Of a stretch of 64,000 nt of DNA, positions 61,488-64,000 are shown in pieces. This DNA comes from Aliidongia sp035943795. Its GTDB lineage: Bacteria; Pseudomonadota; Alphaproteobacteria; ATCC43930; CGMCC-115725. Within the stretch, counting starts at the first letter, position 1; each line of letters opens with the position of its first letter. The notes beneath the pieces are model-generated. The model was not told the origin of the DNA, made no database searches, and worked only from the letters and a program-made list of their open reading frames with translations. The stretch lies in contig NZ_DASZBY010000083.1 of the NCBI RefSeq assembly GCF_035943795.1, forward strand, positions 124,001 to 188,000, in the 5' to 3' direction. The translations under genes were made by a program, and so were the position numbers.

Positions 61488-61537
61488 GGCCAACGGCACT
61501 CGAACCGGGGCTTGCACCGATCTACCGCTCGCCGTTG
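61488..61537 (-). pseudogene. tRNA remnant at the head of the array
   Basis: A 7-base acceptor-like pair CAACGGC/GCCGTTG encloses a TTCGAGT T-loop-like stretch, but there is no anticodon arm and no proper CCA. It is probably a deleted tRNA gene. Confidence 0.4.
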
Positions 61538-61552
61538 CCGGCGTATGAACAC

Positions 61553-61649
61553 AAAAAACCTCTCCAGGCTGCCCTGAAGAGGTTCGGTCGCTTTCGCTTC
61601 CTGGGTGCTTTCGGTCAGCTCAAACTGACCTCCTCGCACCGAACCTCTT
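61553..61649 (-). ncRNA. Structured RNA ending in an intrinsic terminator, upstream of the tRNA array
   Basis: On the minus strand, a 12-base arm (61638-61649) pairs perfectly with 61577-61588, enclosing a hairpin GGTCAG-6-CTGACC. The 3' part of that second arm can instead pair with AGAGGTT further on to form a terminator (61557-61584) followed by six T residues. The two folds exclude each other, as in attenuators; a free-standing small RNA with its own terminator is the alternative. Confidence 0.55.
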
Positions 61650-62107
61650 CGACTGTCGCCCACGTACCCTGTTGATTTTCCCGCAGGCCTTTGCCCATGG
61701 GGAATCGTGAGGCGGTATGCGCGGGCGACCGATAGTCGGACCCGACGCACGCAATGAGCTTCGGCAGCGCGCGCTGGGCGGCTGCTGTGGTCTCGGTGGA
61801 TGGGCGGATCAGGTTCATCATGGTGATGACACTCGTACGCGATATCGGAACTATTCGTCAATCGGAATCTTTCCTATGTAGGATGTATTTTTACGAGCAA
61901 GGGTACTCGCGTGGCGTGACTGGCCGACGGTCGCGGAATCGGGAACTCGTTGGTCGCCTTGCCGGGATAGGTTTCCGGCACGTCAGTACCAGCCTATGAG
62001 AGCGGCGGCGGATGGGCGTTGCTTTCGGCCATCGCCCCGGTCTGCACCGCCGCGGACGCGAAGAACGCGACCGCAGCGGCGCCTGTCAGGACCGAACTGA
62101 GGTGTCG
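61650..62107. other. Non-coding region between the tRNA array leader and the DUF883-like gene
   Basis: About 460 bases with no convincing gene. An A/T-rich patch lies at 61830-61910. On the minus strand TTGACG (61856-61861) and TACGAG (61832-61837), 18 bases apart, form a weak promoter candidate for the array. Short frames here lack ribosome sites. Confidence 0.5.
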
Positions 62108-62359
62108 TCAGCGGCGCGCGAGCAGCAGGCCTACGACCACGCCCAGCACGCCCAGGGCGACGAGACCCTGCACCGACCGGTTACCGGCCAATTCCTGCAC
62201 GGTATCGACGGTTTCCTCGTACCCTTCGCTCAACGTCTTGCGCACGCGCGGGGCATGCTCGCGAACCTGGCGACCGGCTTCGTCGCCCAGGGCAACGACA
62301 CGATCATGCAGCTTGTCGGTCGCATCCTTGAACGCTGACGACATCGCGGTCTCTTCCAT
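62108..62359 (-). CDS. Small ElaB/YqjD (DUF883)-like membrane-anchored protein
   Basis: An 83-residue protein from ATG 62359, with AGGAG seven bases upstream. A charged helical N-terminal part (SSAFKDATDKLHDRVVALGDEAGRQVREHAPRVRKTL) is followed by one C-terminal helix (VQGLVALGVLGVVVGLLLARR). This layout is that of DUF883 proteins, some of which tether ribosomes to the membrane in stationary phase in E. coli. Confidence 0.65.
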   Translation of the reverse strand: MEETAMSSAFKDATDKLHDRVVALGDEAGRQVREHAPRVRKTLSEGYEETVDTVQELAGNRSVQGLVALGVLGVVVGLLLARR

Positions 62360-62417
62360 GGCAGGTCTCCTGAGGGTTGCCCGCCTCAACCCGGGACCGC
62401 CGGTCTCGTTCCACGGC

Positions 62418-63674
62418 TTACGCGCGCGCTTCAGCATCGATGCGGGCGCGCTCGACGGTGATGAGATCGCCGAGCCGCTTCACGCCCTCGACGATCTGGT
62501 CGCGCGACGCCTGGGAGAAGCTGAGCCGGATGGTGTTGCGGGCGGCGGCACCGGTATAGAACGGCGCGCCGGGCACGAACGCGACGCGATAGTCGCTGAT
62601 CGCCTTGGCCAGCAGGTCGGCTCCGTCGAAGCCCGACGGCAGTTCGAGCCAGACGAACATCCCCCCGTCCGGCTTTACCCAGCGCACGTCCTGCGGCAGA
62701 TGCCGCGTCAGCGCCTCGACCATCCAGCCCTTGCGTTCGGCATAGGCATGACGGTTGCGGACGATCTGCGCGTCGTAGGTTTCGACCGCCAGCCGCTCCA
62801 TCACCATCTGGTTGAGGGTCGAGACGTGCAGGTCGGAGGCCTGCTTGACCAGGACGAGCTTGTCGATCACCCCGCCCGCGGCACAGATCCAACCGATGCG
62901 GAGGCCGGGCGCGAACACCTTGGAAAAAGTCCCGCAATACAGCACGCGGCTCGCATCGATCGAACCGGTCGCATCGCAATCGAGCTTGAGCAGGCTCCCG
63001 TTGCGCTGCCCCTCATGCCCGAGGTCGGCATAGGCCGCGTCCTCGAGCACGGCGACGTCGAGCTCTCCCGCCAGGGCGAGCGCCGCAGAACGTTGATGGC
63101 GGCTCAGGGTTCGACCGGTCGGATTGGCGAAGTCCGGGATGAGATAGGCGAGCCGCGCACGCACGGCGTCGCCGTCGGCCAGATCGGGCACCGACGCGCC
63201 GGTGTCGTCCAGGACCAGCGGACGCAGGTCCGGCTCGTAGGTGCGGATCGACTGGATGAAGCCCAGGTAGGTCGGCCGTTCGGTCAGCACGATGTCGCCC
63301 GGCGAGACGAACAGCTTGCCGATGAGATCGAGCGCCTGTTGCGACCCCGCCGTGATCAGAATGTTATGGGCCGAACATTCCACGCCGCGCGTGTCGCGCA
63401 TGTAGCCGGCGATCCAGGCGCGCAACGGCCCGTAGCCCTCGCTCACCGAATATTGCAGCCCTTCCGCCGCTGACGTGCCGGCGCCCAGGATCGCGCGCAG
63501 GGTCGCATCCACCCGCTCGGTCGGGAACAAGGCGGCGTCGGGAATGCCGCCGGCGAAGGAGATGATGTCCGGCTGTTCGAGGAGCTTCAGCAACTCACGG
63601 ATTTCAGACGCTTTCATGCCGTCGGCACGACGGGCATAGAGATGGGCGAGCGGGTCGGGCTGAGACTGGGTCAT
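62418..63674 (-). CDS. PLP-dependent aminotransferase (2-aminoadipate/LysN-like, class I/II)
   Basis: A 418-residue aminotransferase of the fold-type I, MocR-like branch without the GntR domain. Blocks: ISFAGGIPDAALFP, LQYSVSEGYGPLRAWIAGYM, ITAGSQQALDLIGKLFVSPGD, IPDFANPTGRTL (Asp/Asn for PLP) and the Schiff-base Lys in CGTFSKVFAPGLRIGW. It probably moves amino groups between an aliphatic or aromatic amino acid and 2-oxoglutarate. It lies 58 bases upstream of the DUF883-like gene. Confidence 0.9.
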   Translation of the reverse strand: MTQSQPDPLAHLYARRADGMKASEIRELLKLLEQPDIISFAGGIPDAALFPTERVDATLRAILGAGTSAAEGLQYSVSEGYGPLRAWIAGYMRDTRGVECSAHNILITAGSQQALDLIGKLFVSPGDIVLTERPTYLGFIQSIRTYEPDLRPLVLDDTGASVPDLADGDAVRARLAYLIPDFANPTGRTLSRHQRSAALALAGELDVAVLEDAAYADLGHEGQRNGSLLKLDCDATGSIDASRVLYCGTFSKVFAPGLRIGWICAAGGVIDKLVLVKQASDLHVSTLNQMVMERLAVETYDAQIVRNRHAYAERKGWMVEALTRHLPQDVRWVKPDGGMFVWLELPSGFDGADLLAKAISDYRVAFVPGAPFYTGAAARNTIRLSFSQASRDQIVEGVKRLGDLITVERARIDAEARA

Positions 63675-63857
63675 GGCACCCCGAAGGGAAAAGGTCCGAT
63701 GGATCCTCGATATCCTATCGACACCCGGCCCTCAACCACCGTCGCCGCCGGGGCGCCCTGCAAGGATCGGGGCCGACGAGCGCGACCTGCGCCGGGGAAC
63801 TGCTGCGATCCCTGCCGGGCGATCGCCGCCTGCTGACGCGTTCCAGAACAGCCTCGG

Positions 63858-64000
63858 TCAGAGCAGCGGGGCCTTGTCCACCGGCCGATCCAGCAGTCGC
63901 TCGACGGTGGAGACCAGTAATTCGACGCTCAGCGGCTTCTCGAGCGCGGCACCGGCGCCGAGGGACATCGCCAGGTGGAGGTAGTCATAGTCGCCGACCT
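63858..64000 (-). CDS. Response-regulator receiver domain, C-terminal end (partial)
   Basis: The minus-strand frame is open from the window edge to TGA at 63858-63860 (47 residues). DYDYLHLAMSLGAGAALEKPLSVELLVSTVERLL matches the end of a CheY-like receiver, with the conserved Lys-Pro in EKPLS. The protein ends shortly after, so it is probably a single-domain regulator or has its output domain N-terminal. The 180-base gap before the aminotransferase gene shows nothing else. Confidence 0.75.
   Translation of the reverse strand, partial: VGDYDYLHLAMSLGAGAALEKPLSVELLVSTVERLLDRPVDKAPLL

Noticed and set aside
61615..61821. A 68-codon minus-strand frame upstream of the structured RNA
   Set aside because: There is no ribosome site, no recognised family, and it ends inside the pairing region of the structured RNA. 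It could still be a leader peptide read from the weak promoter at 61832-61861, but the evidence is too thin.
56743..62359. The tRNA/HNH/RtcB region as an intact prophage or integrative element
   Set aside because: No integrase, transposase, structural phage gene or flanking direct repeat was found within the window, so mobility is not supported here.

Overview
The window is a high-GC chromosomal stretch that reads as an alphaproteobacterium of the Rhodospirillales/Azospirillales type. Pointers are the GC-rich codon use, the two-gene EgtB/EgtD ergothioneine module, PAS_5-type proteins, two chemoreceptors, a Zwf-Edd Entner-Doudoroff operon and densely packed ABC transporter operons. No rRNA, CRISPR array, integrase or transposase was seen.

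Layout. 1-7.4 kb: the tail of an unknown gene, then a peptide-type ABC importer operon with two tandem paralogous binding proteins, two ATPases and two permeases. 7.5-16.1 kb: a tandem pair of PAS proteins, a luciferase-like oxidoreductase, an SLC13 permease, an MFS symporter, a TrpD2-like protein, a TetR/short-chain dehydrogenase pair sharing one operator, and a DUF427 protein. 16.4-18.6 kb: egtB-egtD. 18.6-23.8 kb: a GntR-controlled operon on the minus strand (CoA-transferase, HMG-CoA-lyase-like protein, amino-acid-type binding protein, alpha/beta hydrolase). 23.9-29.7 kb: a chemoreceptor, NIPSNAP protein, WYL regulator, alcohol dehydrogenase and a hypothetical protein.

29.8-53.6 kb holds most of a chitin/N-acetylglucosamine programme. 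There is a GlcNAc operon (kinase, GntR regulator, SIS-type deaminase, NagA), a second chemoreceptor, edd and zwf, and a secreted GH18 chitinase. A TonB-dependent receptor with a DUF6445 partner, a membrane sensor-like protein and a NagZ-type hexosaminidase follow. The block ends with a complete ABC importer whose binding protein resembles the Vibrio chitin-oligosaccharide-binding protein. The inferred flow is: chitin is cut outside by GH18, oligomers cross the outer membrane by the TonB receptor and the inner membrane by the ABC importer, NagZ releases GlcNAc, and kinase/NagA/deaminase give fructose-6-phosphate, which can enter Zwf-Edd. A roughly 63-bp non-coding element is repeated upstream of the chitinase and of the TonB receptor.

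53.9-58.3 kb: a Ser-rich low-complexity protein, a TRIC/UPF0126 membrane protein, two small membrane proteins and an RtcB-family RNA ligase. 58.4-61.6 kb is the most unusual part. An HNH endonuclease gene begins 14 bases after a minus-strand array of 30 tRNA or tRNA-like genes in about 2.5 kb. The array covers 19 amino acids (no Ser), with CCA encoded in each gene, and it runs into the HNH and RtcB genes. A structured RNA ending in an intrinsic terminator stands at the head of the array. 62.1-64 kb: a small DUF883-like protein, a PLP aminotransferase and the C-terminal end of a response regulator.
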